Shown: in pieces, positions 25,066 to 33,831 of the stretch | How the letters are laid out: every line of letters begins with the position of its first letter | Position numbering within the stretch: the stretch's first letter is position 1 | Assembly (NCBI GenBank): GCA_049609065.1 | Contig: JBMYYE010000002.1 | Span: 1 to 55,137, forward strand | DNA from: JBMYYE01 sp049609065 | GTDB taxonomy: Bacteria; Pseudomonadota; Alphaproteobacteria; Rhodobacterales; Rhodobacteraceae | Reading direction: 5' to 3' | DNA length: 55,137 nt | Made by a program: the position numbers and the translations under genes | The notes under the pieces: generated by a model | The model's input: the letters and a program-made list of their open reading frames with translations, nothing else | The model's database searches: none | What the model was told of the DNA's origin: nothing

Positions 25066-26631
25066 CTAGTACCACGCGTCTTCCATGGACGCTTTTTTCT
25101 GGGCCATATAGGCGCGTAGCTCTTCGTCTTTGGCGATATCGAGCGGTGGGGCTTTGTAGGTCTCAAGGGATTTCTTCCACGCTTGATTGGCGCGGGTTGC
25201 GTTATCGATACCACCTTGTTCATCCCATGTTTCCCATGGCTGATAGTCATCCAGTTCACTGTCCCAATAGGCCGTTTCATAATGGCGAAGCGTATGCGCA
25301 CCGCCAAACATATGTTCCCCTGGCCCGTATTCTGCCAGCGCATCAAAAGCCAAGTCATCCTCTGAGGTGCCAAACCCTTTGAGATAGGCATGGGCCGCGC
25401 CACAGATGTTCAAATCCATCATGAATTTTTCATAAGACATCGACAAAAGCCCATCCAAGAACCCCGCAGAATGCAAAATATAATTAGCACCCCCCTGTAG
25501 CGCAGACATCATGGACATCATGCCTTGCTGCATGGCTTGGGCATCTGGCAATTTTGAATTCACAAAATTCCCGCCCGCACGGATCGGCAGGTTGTATTTG
25601 CGCGCCAATTGACACGCGCCAAGGGTTCCAAGCGCGGCTTCTGGTGTGCCAAAGGTTGGCGACCCAGACCGCAAATCAAGCGTCACTTGAAAAGATGCCA
25701 TAACCGTCGGCGCGCCTGGATTGACCAACTGCGTCAATGCACACCCTGTGAGGGTTTCCGCCAACATTTGCGCCAAAGACCCCGCAGCCGTCACCGGGCT
25801 CACCGCGCCGCCCAAAAGAAACGGGAGATGGATCGAGCCTTGCCCTGCTTGGGCGTATTCACGGATGCCTTTTGTGGTGACCCCATCCCAAACCAAAGGT
25901 GATGTTGAATTGAAATTTCCCATGATCACACAGTTATTTGCGACATAGTCTTCGCCAAATAAAATGCGTGCCATTTCGATGCTGTCTGCAGCGCGTTCTG
26001 GGGCCGTAATAGACCCTAAGAAGGCGCGATCGGAATATTTCATATGCGCATACACCATATCGAGATGCCGTTTATTAACCGGAATATCGGTTGGCTCACA
26101 GATCGTACCCCCGGAGTGATGGAGCCACGGGCTCGATTGCGCGAGCTTCACAAAATTTTCGAAATCCTTGATCGTGCCATAGCGCCGCCCATGATCGAGA
26201 TCCATGACAAAGGGACTCCCATAAGAGGGGGCGAGGCACATCGCAGTGCCGCCAATGTCCACATTGTTTTTGGGATTGCGCGCATGTTGCGTGAACCGTG
26301 CAGGGGCCGTTTTTAAGATCTCCTTGATCATGCCTGGTTCAAATTTCACATTCCAGTTTTCGCCTGAAACATGTGTGGCTTTGGCACCTGCGGCTTCAAA
26401 AATACGCACAGTTTCAGGATCGTCACGAAACTCCAACCCGATCTCTGCCATAATGCGTTCAGCTGTGGCATCGATTTTCTCAAGCCCCTCTTCGCCTAAA
26501 ATATCATAGGCGGGAATGCCGCGCTCAATAAATGGCACATGGAGATGTGGGCTTTTGACCATATCTAAGCTGCGCTTATTCGCCCGCCCGCCACGGCTAC
26601 GCGTGCGGCTTCGTGCTGCTGATTTCTCCAT
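25066..26631 (-). CDS. MttB-family (trimethylamine/betaine:corrinoid) methyltransferase, non-pyrrolysine
   Basis: A 521-residue protein with the MttB TIM-barrel layout: a basic N-terminal extension (RGGRANKR), GLEKIDATAERIMAEIGLEF at about 49-68, GGAVSPVTAAGSLAQMLAE and a C-terminal region ending in HTLRHYET...YWDSELDDYQPWE. Archaeal MttB uses pyrrolysine; here the frame is open throughout with no internal amber codon, as in the glycine betaine and proline betaine enzymes MtgB and MtpB. Those pass a methyl group to a corrinoid protein. No corrinoid protein, reactivase or methyltetrahydrofolate partner is in the window. A GGGAGG site precedes the ATG. First gene of a four-gene operon. Confidence 0.85.
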   Translation of the reverse strand: MEKSAARSRTRSRGGRANKRSLDMVKSPHLHVPFIERGIPAYDILGEEGLEKIDATAERIMAEIGLEFRDDPETVRIFEAAGAKATHVSGENWNVKFEPGMIKEILKTAPARFTQHARNPKNNVDIGGTAMCLAPSYGSPFVMDLDHGRRYGTIKDFENFVKLAQSSPWLHHSGGTICEPTDIPVNKRHLDMVYAHMKYSDRAFLGSITAPERAADSIEMARILFGEDYVANNCVIMGNFNSTSPLVWDGVTTKGIREYAQAGQGSIHLPFLLGGAVSPVTAAGSLAQMLAETLTGCALTQLVNPGAPTVMASFQVTLDLRSGSPTFGTPEAALGTLGACQLARKYNLPIRAGGNFVNSKLPDAQAMQQGMMSMMSALQGGANYILHSAGFLDGLLSMSYEKFMMDLNICGAAHAYLKGFGTSEDDLAFDALAEYGPGEHMFGGAHTLRHYETAYWDSELDDYQPWETWDEQGGIDNATRANQAWKKSLETYKAPPLDIAKDEELRAYMAQKKASMEDAWY

Positions 26632-26672
26632 ATATTCCTCCCAAAATAAATGTCGGGTCAGATCACAACCCG

Positions 26673-26698
26673 TAAACTCGACACTACTGTCGATTTTA
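26673..26698. promoter_or_regulatory. Inverted-repeat operator candidate between mttB operon and tetR
   Basis: Arms TAAACTCGACA and TGTCGATTTTA pair at 10 of 11 positions around a 4-base centre (core TCGACA-CTAC-TGTCGA at 26678-26693). The repeat lies 41 bases before the mttB ATG and 56 before the tetR ATG, where a divergent TetR repressor would bind. A second 10-bp palindrome ACATATATGT (26702-26711) is close by and may be part of the tetR promoter. Binding is inferred. Confidence 0.6.
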
Positions 26699-26754
26699 TA
26701 AACATATATGTCAAGATGTTTGCCATCTGCGGTTGCATCCCATAGGGTGCCCCC

Positions 26755-27372
26755 ATGAATGATATGAAATCAAAAGGCTGGCGCGGCAATGAAGACCTCT
26801 GGCTTCAGGCGGCCTTCGATCTGTTTAAACGCAAAGGCATTGATGCCGTCAAAGTCATGCCCCTTGCCAAGGCGCTCGGCATGTCACGCTCTAGTTTTTA
26901 TTGGCATTTTTCAGATCGCGACGCGCTTTTGACAGCCCTCATCAAACGGTGGGAAAATAAAAACACGGGCAATCTTATCACCCAGACCGAAGCCTTCGCC
27001 GAATCCATCGCAGAAGCCATGCTGAACGTCTTTGATTGCTGGCTAGATGAAGCTTTGTTTGACGCTGATCTTGATCTTGCGATCCGCAATTGGGCGCAAA
27101 ATGACCCGAATCTTAAATCGCGCGTTCAGGCTGCTGATACGGCCCGAATTGCAGCGCTCACCCAGATGTTTTTACGATTTGGCTTTTCCCAAAACCAATC
27201 GGAAACCCGCGCGCATACGGTTTATTATACACAGATCGGTTATATTTCCATGATGGTCCAAGAGGATTTGGCCCCCCGAATCAAACGCATGCCGGCCTAT
27301 GTGGAAACCTATACCGACCTGCGCCCGACGGATGTAGAAATGGCCCGTTTTATCGCCCGCCACGCCTCGTGA
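26755..27372 (+). CDS. TetR/AcrR-family transcriptional regulator
   Basis: A 205-residue regulator. The N-terminal helix-turn-helix spans about 33-52 (KVMPLAKALGMSRSSFYWHF), followed by the usual FSDRDALL helix. The C-terminal ligand domain is all helical and carries no recognisable family. It is divergent from the mttB/flavoprotein operon, with a 123-base intergenic region holding the inverted repeat at 26673-26698, so it most likely represses that operon until an amine ligand binds (inference). A gap of 75 bases leads to accA. Confidence 0.88.
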   Translation: MNDMKSKGWRGNEDLWLQAAFDLFKRKGIDAVKVMPLAKALGMSRSSFYWHFSDRDALLTALIKRWENKNTGNLITQTEAFAESIAEAMLNVFDCWLDEALFDADLDLAIRNWAQNDPNLKSRVQAADTARIAALTQMFLRFGFSQNQSETRAHTVYYTQIGYISMMVQEDLAPRIKRMPAYVETYTDLRPTDVEMARFIARHAS

Positions 27373-27447
27373 CAAAAGCGCGCACGCAATATTGCAAATC
27401 CCCGCCCCAAGAGGCATATAGGCCCTAAGATATTTGAGGAGCATCCA

Positions 27448-28407
27448 ATGTCCACTTACCTTGAGTTTGAAAAACCACTGGCCGAAATCGAAGCCAAAGC
27501 AGAAGAGCTTCGGGCGATGGCGCTCGGAAATGAAGATATGGACATCGAAGAAGAAGCCGCCGCTCTTGATAAAAAGGGCGAGAGCATTCTTGAGGATCTC
27601 TATAACAACCTCACGGCATGGCGCAAATGTCAGGTGGCACGGCACCCCGATCGCCCCCATTGCAAAGACTATATCGATGCGCTTTTCACCGAATACACAC
27701 CACTGGCTGGCGACCGTAATTTTGCAGATGACCACGCGGTCATGGGCGGGCTTGGCCGTTTTGGCGACATCCCCGTTGTTGTGATTGGGCAAGAAAAAGG
27801 GTTTGATACCAAATCTCGTATTGAGCGTAATTTCGGCATGGCGCGGCCTGAAGGCTACCGCAAAGCAATCCGTTTGATGGAACTGGCCAATAAATTTGGC
27901 CTCCCTGTGATCACTCTTGTGGATACGCCCGGTGCCTATCCTGGCAAAGGCGCCGAAGAACGTGGCCAATCAGAAGCCATCGCGCGCTCGACTGAAAAAT
28001 GTCTTGAATTAAAAGTCCCCCTCATCAGCGTCATCATTGGTGAAGGCGGTTCAGGTGGCGCGGTGGCCTTTGCAACCGCCAACAAAGTTTTGATGCTTGA
28101 GCATTCAATCTATTCCGTGATTACGCCAGAAGGCTGTGCGTCTATCCTTTGGAAAGATGCGGGTAAAATGCGCGAAGCCGCAGAGGCCCTTCGGTTGACG
28201 GCCCAAGATCTACATACACTTGGTGTTGCAGATGAAATCATTGATGAACCTTTGGGTGGCGCGCAGCGTGATCGCACAGCAACCATCGATGCCGTTGGGG
28301 CAAAAATCAAAGAGCAGCTCACAGCATTGATGAAGAAGAAACCCATCACGCTTCAAAAAGAGCGCCGTGAAAAATTCTTATCGCTTGGCTCTAAGGGTCT
28401 CAGCTAA
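27448..28407 (+). CDS. accA: Acetyl-CoA carboxylase carboxyltransferase subunit alpha
   Basis: A 319-residue subunit of the carboxyltransferase that moves CO2 from biotin to acetyl-CoA, the first step of fatty acid synthesis. The N-terminal helical segment (YLEFEKPLAEIEAKA) and the core LVDTPGAYPGKGAEERGQ, IGEGGSGGA and VITPEGCASILWKD are typical. ATTTGAGGAG lies before the ATG at 27448. It appears monocistronic; its stop lies one base from the convergent PPOX-fold gene. Confidence 0.97.
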   Translation: MSTYLEFEKPLAEIEAKAEELRAMALGNEDMDIEEEAAALDKKGESILEDLYNNLTAWRKCQVARHPDRPHCKDYIDALFTEYTPLAGDRNFADDHAVMGGLGRFGDIPVVVIGQEKGFDTKSRIERNFGMARPEGYRKAIRLMELANKFGLPVITLVDTPGAYPGKGAEERGQSEAIARSTEKCLELKVPLISVIIGEGGSGGAVAFATANKVLMLEHSIYSVITPEGCASILWKDAGKMREAAEALRLTAQDLHTLGVADEIIDEPLGGAQRDRTATIDAVGAKIKEQLTALMKKKPITLQKERREKFLSLGSKGLS

Positions 28408-28408
28408 C

Positions 28409-29017
28409 TTACCAAAGAGTGCTTTTGGCGCGTTCGTACCACGCGGCATCAAACGCATCGGCGTCAAAGCTTGCTTTGGCGTCTTTTACCATCTGGCCCA
28501 AGGTCGGCATGCCGTCTGACTGTGACTCAGCATCCCATAAATCGGACCTTAAGATCGCCTTGGAACATTGTGCGTAGACTTCTTCAATCGTGATCACGAT
28601 CACCGTTTTGGGATGGCGGCCTTTTTGCTCAAATTGGAGCGTGAGTTTTGGGTCAGTGCTAATTTTCGCACGGCCATTAACCCGAAGCGCAAGATCAGAT
28701 CCCACCAGCATAAACATCACCGCAATGCGCGGATCGTGCACAAGGTTGCGCAAGCTGTCCATACGGTTGTTGCCGCGCCAATCTGGCAACAGAAGCGTTT
28801 TATCATCCGCAATCTTCACCACAGGATCCACATCCCCGCGCGGCGATCCATCAACACCCGTAGGCCCCACGGTGGAAATGACACAAAAGCGGCTTTCGGC
28901 GATCCATGTCTTATAACTTTGAGTGAGCTGTGGTGTAACCTTTGCAAGGCTGGCTTCGCTCGGCGTGCCATAGAGCGCCTCAAGCGCCTCAATTGTTGTG
29001 ATTTCAGTCTGTCCCAT
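28409..29017 (-). CDS. Pyridoxamine 5'-phosphate oxidase-like FMN-binding protein (MSMEG_1061-type)
   Basis: A 202-residue split-barrel flavoprotein. The segment SRFCVISTVGPTGVDGSPRG (62-81) and LLPDWRGNNRMDSLRNL are characteristic of the MSMEG_1061-like PPOX group, distinct from true PdxH. Members bind FMN or F420, but their substrates are mostly unknown. The start overlaps the plsC stop by 14 bases, so it ends the ftsE-ftsX-plsC operon. Confidence 0.8.
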   Translation of the reverse strand: MGQTEITTIEALEALYGTPSEASLAKVTPQLTQSYKTWIAESRFCVISTVGPTGVDGSPRGDVDPVVKIADDKTLLLPDWRGNNRMDSLRNLVHDPRIAVMFMLVGSDLALRVNGRAKISTDPKLTLQFEQKGRHPKTVIVITIEEVYAQCSKAILRSDLWDAESQSDGMPTLGQMVKDAKASFDADAFDAAWYERAKSTLW

Positions 29018-29747
29018 GTGTCACGTCAAATCCGGCTTCACGCATGAGGTCATTGGACCCTGCTTCTACAACTGCCTCAAGCTCAGTCATGAATTGCGAG
29101 ACATCATATCCCTGCTCAATTTTTGGTAAAAACTCCAACACCCCCAAGCCGGGATACCGCATCAAGCCATGGCGTTTCCAAAACACCCCGACATTGGTCG
29201 CCACAGGCACAACCGCCTGCCCTGTCTCTTTGTAGAGAACACCCGTCCCAACCTTATATGGCTTTTTCTCACCTGCACCCACCCGTGTACCTTGGGAAAA
29301 GATAATAAGTTGACCGGGTTCTACTTTGCCTGAGTTCACATCGCGCACCATCTTTTTGATCGCCTGTCCCTTTTTGCCGCGATCCACCGCGATACAGTTC
29401 AGACGCTTTGCAAAATAGCCAATGATCGGTACATAATCGAGTTCCTTTTTATAAATAAACCGCGGGCGCGGAAGGACGGATACCAGCATTAAAATGTCAA
29501 AGAAGTTTTGATGCTTTGAGGCGACGATCACATCCCCGTCAGGCACATCACCGCGAATTTCGCTTTTCAACCCAACCATCCACGCTGCGGACCAGCGTAC
29601 ATATTTACAGTAATTCATCACCGTTTTGAACGCATATTCACGGTTCAGCACAGAAAGCGGGATGCCAAAGAGCCCAAACAGCGCCATCACGATATACATC
29701 TGAATGATAAAGAAAATAGACCGTATTAGCTGGAATGCATTTCCCAT
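29004..29747 (-). CDS. plsC: 1-acyl-sn-glycerol-3-phosphate acyltransferase
   Basis: A 247-residue membrane-associated acyltransferase that makes phosphatidic acid. The N-terminal hydrophobic helix (about 8-34) is followed by the catalytic HQNFFD (His79 and Asp84; HX4D) and IIFSQGTRVG, the substrate-binding block normally written FPEGTR, here with Ser-Gln in place of Pro-Glu. Its start overlaps the ftsX stop by one base and it precedes the PPOX-fold gene. Confidence 0.9.
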   Translation of the reverse strand: MGNAFQLIRSIFFIIQMYIVMALFGLFGIPLSVLNREYAFKTVMNYCKYVRWSAAWMVGLKSEIRGDVPDGDVIVASKHQNFFDILMLVSVLPRPRFIYKKELDYVPIIGYFAKRLNCIAVDRGKKGQAIKKMVRDVNSGKVEPGQLIIFSQGTRVGAGEKKPYKVGTGVLYKETGQAVVPVATNVGVFWKRHGLMRYPGLGVLEFLPKIEQGYDVSQFMTELEAVVEAGSNDLMREAGFDVTHGTD

Positions 29748-30652
29748 TATCGGTGCCCTTTCAAAGTGTTAAGTGCCGACATACGTGTGGCAAAAAATGC
29801 GCTCAGCGCCGAAATAACGGGAACAAACAAAAGCCAAAGCCATTCCCAGCCCTGAAAGCCAATCGCCGTGCCAAATTCTGAAGCCCCAGAAGAAAGCGGC
29901 ATAAGAAGCAACATCAATGCGCCCAGCCCAACCCCAATCACAGCGCCCCAAAACGCACGTGTTGTAAACCGCCGCACAAAGGCCCGCGCGATATAGGTGT
30001 CTCGGGCTCCTATAAGCCGCAACACAGAAAGCACCTTCGTATTCGCCGCAAGCGCCGCATTGCTTGCGAAAATCACCATCACGACCAAAACCCCAAATAT
30101 GAGCGCCACAGACAAAAGCCCAAACATGCGAATGCGTTTTGCTGATGTCACCAAAGGTTTGCGCCAGCGGTTATGATCATCGACAATTGCGCCGGGGGCC
30201 TCCGCGCTCAACCGAAGCCGAAGCGCCTCTGCGTCATAGCCCTCTTTGGTTTCCAAAACTTCGATAAGCTGCGGCAAAGGAAGCGCATCAACCGCCAAAT
30301 CCGGACCGAACCAAGGTTCGAGCAACTTGACCTGTTCGTCTTTCGGAACAACCCGCACAGTTTTCACACCCGGTGTCGTTTCCAAAACCCGCACCGCCAG
30401 CAAAGTTTGTGCGTCACGCTGGCTTTCGGGGGCGGAAATGCGCACCGTTGTGCTTTGTGCAAGCACCGACCCCCAATAGGTCGCCATGCGCCCCGTCGTA
30501 AACGAAACGGCCAAAGCAAACACCGCCAAAAATGCCATCGCGGCTGCAGCCCATAGGGTCATCTGCGCGGAAAATCCCTTGGGCGGGACCACACGGTCCG
30601 CCGCGGCATCCCCTTTAATCAAGGCTAGAAAAGGCTGCAAACGCGTCATCAT
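29747..30652 (-). CDS. ftsX: Cell division protein FtsX
   Basis: A 301-residue membrane protein with the FtsX topology: N-terminal transmembrane helix (about 31-50), a periplasmic domain (about 52-165), and three further helices (about 175-200, 225-245, 260-285). FtsX with FtsE links the divisome to amidase activators such as EnvC (present here at 15151-16296). The start overlaps ftsE by 4 bases. The periplasmic domain is less conserved, as usual for alphaproteobacteria. Confidence 0.9.
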   Translation of the reverse strand: MMTRLQPFLALIKGDAAADRVVPPKGFSAQMTLWAAAAMAFLAVFALAVSFTTGRMATYWGSVLAQSTTVRISAPESQRDAQTLLAVRVLETTPGVKTVRVVPKDEQVKLLEPWFGPDLAVDALPLPQLIEVLETKEGYDAEALRLRLSAEAPGAIVDDHNRWRKPLVTSAKRIRMFGLLSVALIFGVLVVMVIFASNAALAANTKVLSVLRLIGARDTYIARAFVRRFTTRAFWGAVIGVGLGALMLLLMPLSSGASEFGTAIGFQGWEWLWLLFVPVISALSAFFATRMSALNTLKGHR

Positions 30653-31326
30653 AGATCCGCACCCGCCAGTTGAAGCGTTTTATCTTTCAGGCGCAACACC
30701 CGCGCGTTCACTTCAGATTTTGCATTCCGTATGAGATTGAGATCATGAGACGCAATCAAAATTGTTTTTCCCATTTTGTTCAATTCAAGCAACAACTGCA
30801 AAAGCCGTTGTGACATTTCCCAATCCAAATTTCCCGTCGGTTCATCCGCGATAATAACGTCTGGTGACATAATAAGCGCCCGCGCCAAAGCCGCGCGCTG
30901 GCGTTCCCCACCTGAAAGCGTGGGTGGCAAGCTCTGCGCGTGGCCCGACAGGCCGACCCATGACAAAAGAGAAGATAAATCACCGCTTTTATCCGCGGCG
31001 TCATGCCCAGACACAGCAAGGGGCATCATCACGTTTTCCGCAACGCTTAAGTGATCGATAAACTGGCAATCTTGGTGCACCACGCCCATACGTTGGCGCA
31101 CGCGTGACACAGTATCACGATCAAAACCGGCAACATCCGCGTCAAAAATATCAACATGGCCCTCTGTTGCGACCATTTCCATATAACACAGCTTTAAAAA
31201 GGTCGTTTTGCCAACCCCTGACGGACCAGTCAAGAAATGGAACGATCCCGGCGCAATATCCAGCGTCACACCGCTAAAAAGCGTATTGCCCTCATACGCA
31301 AAGCCAACATTGTTAAATTTGATCAC
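30649..31326 (-). CDS. ftsE: Cell division ATP-binding protein FtsE
   Basis: A 225-residue ABC ATPase. Walker A GPSGVGKT at 34-41, signature LSGGERQRAALARAL at about 138-152, Walker B VIIADEPTGNLDWE and the H-loop IASHD are all intact, so ATP hydrolysis is expected. FtsE powers FtsX signalling across the membrane for septal peptidoglycan splitting. First gene of ftsE-ftsX-plsC-PPOX. It is divergent from the MJ0042 gene at 31503, with a 176-base region between them. Confidence 0.95.
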   Translation of the reverse strand: MIKFNNVGFAYEGNTLFSGVTLDIAPGSFHFLTGPSGVGKTTFLKLCYMEMVATEGHVDIFDADVAGFDRDTVSRVRQRMGVVHQDCQFIDHLSVAENVMMPLAVSGHDAADKSGDLSSLLSWVGLSGHAQSLPPTLSGGERQRAALARALIMSPDVIIADEPTGNLDWEMSQRLLQLLLELNKMGKTILIASHDLNLIRNAKSEVNARVLRLKDKTLQLAGADL

Positions 31327-31502
31327 ACGCGACCCTCACATATTTGTCCGTATCTTTGCCCAAGAGCGAGAAAATATACAACATCACAATCCCTAAATAC
31401 TACGATGTCCTTTGTTTTCCCATGTTTTTCCTTGTAAATTCTTGTGGAAAAAGGGCATGATTAGCCCACAATTCCGAAATTGTTCTATTGGTTGAGGTCT
31501 CC

Positions 31503-32267
31503 ATGCGGCTAGTTTGTCCAAATTGTGATGCGCAATATGAAATCGCAGAAGGTGCCATTCCTGCGGAAGGGCGCGATGTACAGTGCTCAAATTGCGGGCA
31601 TGACTGGTTTGAAATCCCTTCGCCCATTTCGGATGGTGGTGCGCCCCTCAGCCTTGAGGATCCGCAGGATGTGGCTATTCCTGTTGAAGCCTCCTCGACA
31701 AAGGCCCCAGCCCGAAAAGAAATTGATGACGATATTCGCCGCGTTCTCCAAGAAGAAGCCGCACGCGAAATCATGCAGCGCGATCAACCTGACGATACGC
31801 TGAGCACGCAAACCGAAATGGGGCTTTCAGAAAAAACACCTGACCGCACGCAATCCGCTGCCCTTGACTATGATGAGGCAGGCGACACAAGCTTGGACGA
31901 TTTTGACACGCCCCAAGACAACCAACTGCCCGATATTGATGAAATCAGCTCATCGCTTGATGACAGCCCCGCCGCGCAGATCGCGGTCAAGCCAGCCAAA
32001 ACAAAACGCAAAAAGAAAAAAGCAGACACAGCCAAGCCTAAAAAAACACGAAGCGGTTTTCGGCTCGGGTTTTATATGATTGTCGTGCCTGCGATCATAG
32101 GGCTTCTGATTTATCTGAGCGCAGATACGCTTTCGGAAAAAGTGCCTAAAGCCGCCGCCCATATTGAGACATTCGTCACAGCAGCTGACGGCGCCCGTGA
32201 CGCACTTTCATCCTATATGGAGCGCGGTGTCGCGATGCTTAAATCAGCCGCTGGTTCTGGCTCTTAA
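31503..32267 (+). CDS. MJ0042-type zinc-finger membrane protein
   Basis: A 254-residue protein with an N-terminal MJ0042 zinc ribbon (Cys5, Cys8, Cys28, Cys31; CPNCDAQY and CSNCGHDW), a long acidic low-complexity middle (about 45-165), a basic Lys-rich patch and one transmembrane helix (about 186-206, FYMIVVPAIIGLLIYLSAD). The combination is widespread next to ftsEX in Rhodobacterales; function is unknown. I start at the ATG at 31503; an in-frame TTG at 31488 adds 5 residues. Its stop overlaps that of lysA by 4 bases (TTAA). Confidence 0.8.
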   Translation: MRLVCPNCDAQYEIAEGAIPAEGRDVQCSNCGHDWFEIPSPISDGGAPLSLEDPQDVAIPVEASSTKAPARKEIDDDIRRVLQEEAAREIMQRDQPDDTLSTQTEMGLSEKTPDRTQSAALDYDEAGDTSLDDFDTPQDNQLPDIDEISSSLDDSPAAQIAVKPAKTKRKKKKADTAKPKKTRSGFRLGFYMIVVPAIIGLLIYLSADTLSEKVPKAAAHIETFVTAADGARDALSSYMERGVAMLKSAAGSGS

Positions 32268-33532
32268 AGCAACCAGTCTGGTACGGTATCGCGATCAATC
32301 ATCTCTTCGTATGAAGGGCGCTTGCGGATTACAGCCCATTCATCCCCATTGACGAGGACCTCAGGGATCATCGGGCGTGAATTATATTCCGACGCCATCA
32401 CCGCACCATAGGCCCCAGCTGAGCGAAACGCCACAAGATCCCCTTCGGCCATCACAGGCAAGTTGCGCCCTTTGGCAAAAGTATCACCACTTTCACAAAC
32501 GGGACCAACGATGTCATATGGCACCTGCTCTACCCCTGCTTGGGCCTCCACCACAGGAATGATGTCATGATGCGCTTCATACATGGCAGGCCGAATAAGG
32601 TCATTCATCGCACCATCCACGATTAAAAATTCGCGGTCTTCGCCAGATTTCACATAGATGGTATCCACCACCATAAGCCCCGCATTCCCCGCAATGAGAC
32701 GCCCTGGCTCAATCTCAATCTCACAGCCAAGATCCCCCAATACATCACGCACAACCGCGCCGTATTCCACAGGCAAAGGGGGGGCTTCGTTTGAGCGCTC
32801 ATACGGAATACCAAGCCCACCACCCAAATCAAGGCGACGGATATTATGGCCATCTTCGCGCAAGGTTTTCGTCAACTCAGCAACCTTTTCATAGGCCTGC
32901 CGATACGGTTCCAAATCTGTCAATTGCGACCCGATATGCACATCGATGCCAACAACATCCAAACCGGGCAGTGCGGCGGCCATTTTATAGACCTCACGGG
33001 CCCGCGAAATCGGAATGCCAAATTTGTTTTCGGACTTCCCTGTCGCAATTTTGGCGTGGGTTTTTGCATCCACATCGGGGTTCACGCGGATGGTGATCGG
33101 GGCCGTTTTGCCCAGTTCTGTCGCAACCGCGCTCAAGCGTTTCATTTCAGGCTCGCTTTCGACATTGAATTGGCGAATGCCCCCTTCGAGCGCAATACGC
33201 ATTTCATCACGGGTTTTACCGACGCCTGAAAACACGATTTTATCACCAGAAACGCCCGCCGCTTTCGCGCGGAGATATTCACCAGCTGACACCACATCCA
33301 TGCCTGCGCCCATCGCCGCCATGACACGCAAAACCGCCATGTTGGAATTGGCTTTCATCGCATAACAAACAAGGTGATCCATGCCCGCAAGCGCATCGTC
33401 AAAAAGCTTAAAATGGCGCTGCAATGTCGCGGTGGAATAGACGTAAAACGGCGTCCCCACAGAAGCAGCGATATCTGCAATTGCAACATCCTCAGCATGG
33501 AGCTGACCGTCTTTGTATAGAAAATGATCCAT
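32264..33532 (-). CDS. lysA: Diaminopimelate decarboxylase
   Basis: A 422-residue PLP enzyme that converts meso-diaminopimelate to lysine. The Schiff-base Lys60 sits in CYAMKANSN, the glycine-rich PLP phosphate loop in DLGGGLGIPY, and the second active-site loop in GPVCESGDTF. The ATG at 33532 overlaps the DUF2834 stop (TAATG); a longer frame to 33730 would run back through that gene and is not used. Last gene of the argH operon. Confidence 0.96.
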   Translation of the reverse strand: MDHFLYKDGQLHAEDVAIADIAASVGTPFYVYSTATLQRHFKLFDDALAGMDHLVCYAMKANSNMAVLRVMAAMGAGMDVVSAGEYLRAKAAGVSGDKIVFSGVGKTRDEMRIALEGGIRQFNVESEPEMKRLSAVATELGKTAPITIRVNPDVDAKTHAKIATGKSENKFGIPISRAREVYKMAAALPGLDVVGIDVHIGSQLTDLEPYRQAYEKVAELTKTLREDGHNIRRLDLGGGLGIPYERSNEAPPLPVEYGAVVRDVLGDLGCEIEIEPGRLIAGNAGLMVVDTIYVKSGEDREFLIVDGAMNDLIRPAMYEAHHDIIPVVEAQAGVEQVPYDIVGPVCESGDTFAKGRNLPVMAEGDLVAFRSAGAYGAVMASEYNSRPMIPEVLVNGDEWAVIRKRPSYEEMIDRDTVPDWLL

Positions 33533-33831
33533 TAGGAAATTGGCCTCGACCGTAAGAAAAGATAAAGCGGTAACCCGCAAGATAGCCCCACAAGGACCGT
33601 TGCAACAAGCGCCCAAAGCGCCAGCCAATTGCGTCGCACCAACGTTTCGGAAATCACCCAAACCGTAAAAGCAAAGGACGCCACCAAAAGATCGCGCAAC
33701 AACATGCGCGACGGGGCCGTTGCCAACCACGCCTCAAGGATATTGCCGCCATTCCATGACCAAAGCGCCATCAGCGGCCACACCGTACCAACAACCGTCA
33801 ACAACAGATATGTGAGGCGCAGCTTCGACAT
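33532..33831 (-). CDS. DUF2834-like small membrane protein
   Basis: A 99-residue protein with three hydrophobic helices (about 5-22, 43-62 and 70-92), matching the size and layout of DUF2834 membrane proteins; function unknown. It starts at an ATG that overlaps the stop of the small lipoprotein gene (TGATG) and ends overlapping lysA (TAATG), so all members of this operon are translationally coupled. Confidence 0.65.
   Translation of the reverse strand: MSKLRLTYLLLTVVGTVWPLMALWSWNGGNILEAWLATAPSRMLLRDLLVASFAFTVWVISETLVRRNWLALWALVATVLVGLSCGLPLYLFLRSRPIS

Noticed and set aside
25066..26631. Possible in-frame amber (pyrrolysine) codon in the mttB homologue
   Set aside because: The frame is open from ATG to the terminal TAG with no internal stop, so this is the non-pyrrolysine type.
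26632..26754. Cobalamin or other riboswitch before mttB
   Set aside because: The leader is too short and lacks any B12-box-like conserved sequence; only the palindromes are seen.
27172..27969. 265-residue minus-strand frame over tetR end and accA start
   Set aside because: Antisense to two confident genes; composition is that of a shadow frame.
33533..33730. N-terminal extension of lysA to 33730
   Set aside because: It would run back through the DUF2834 gene in another frame; the ATG at 33532 is coupled to the preceding stop and gives the normal family length.
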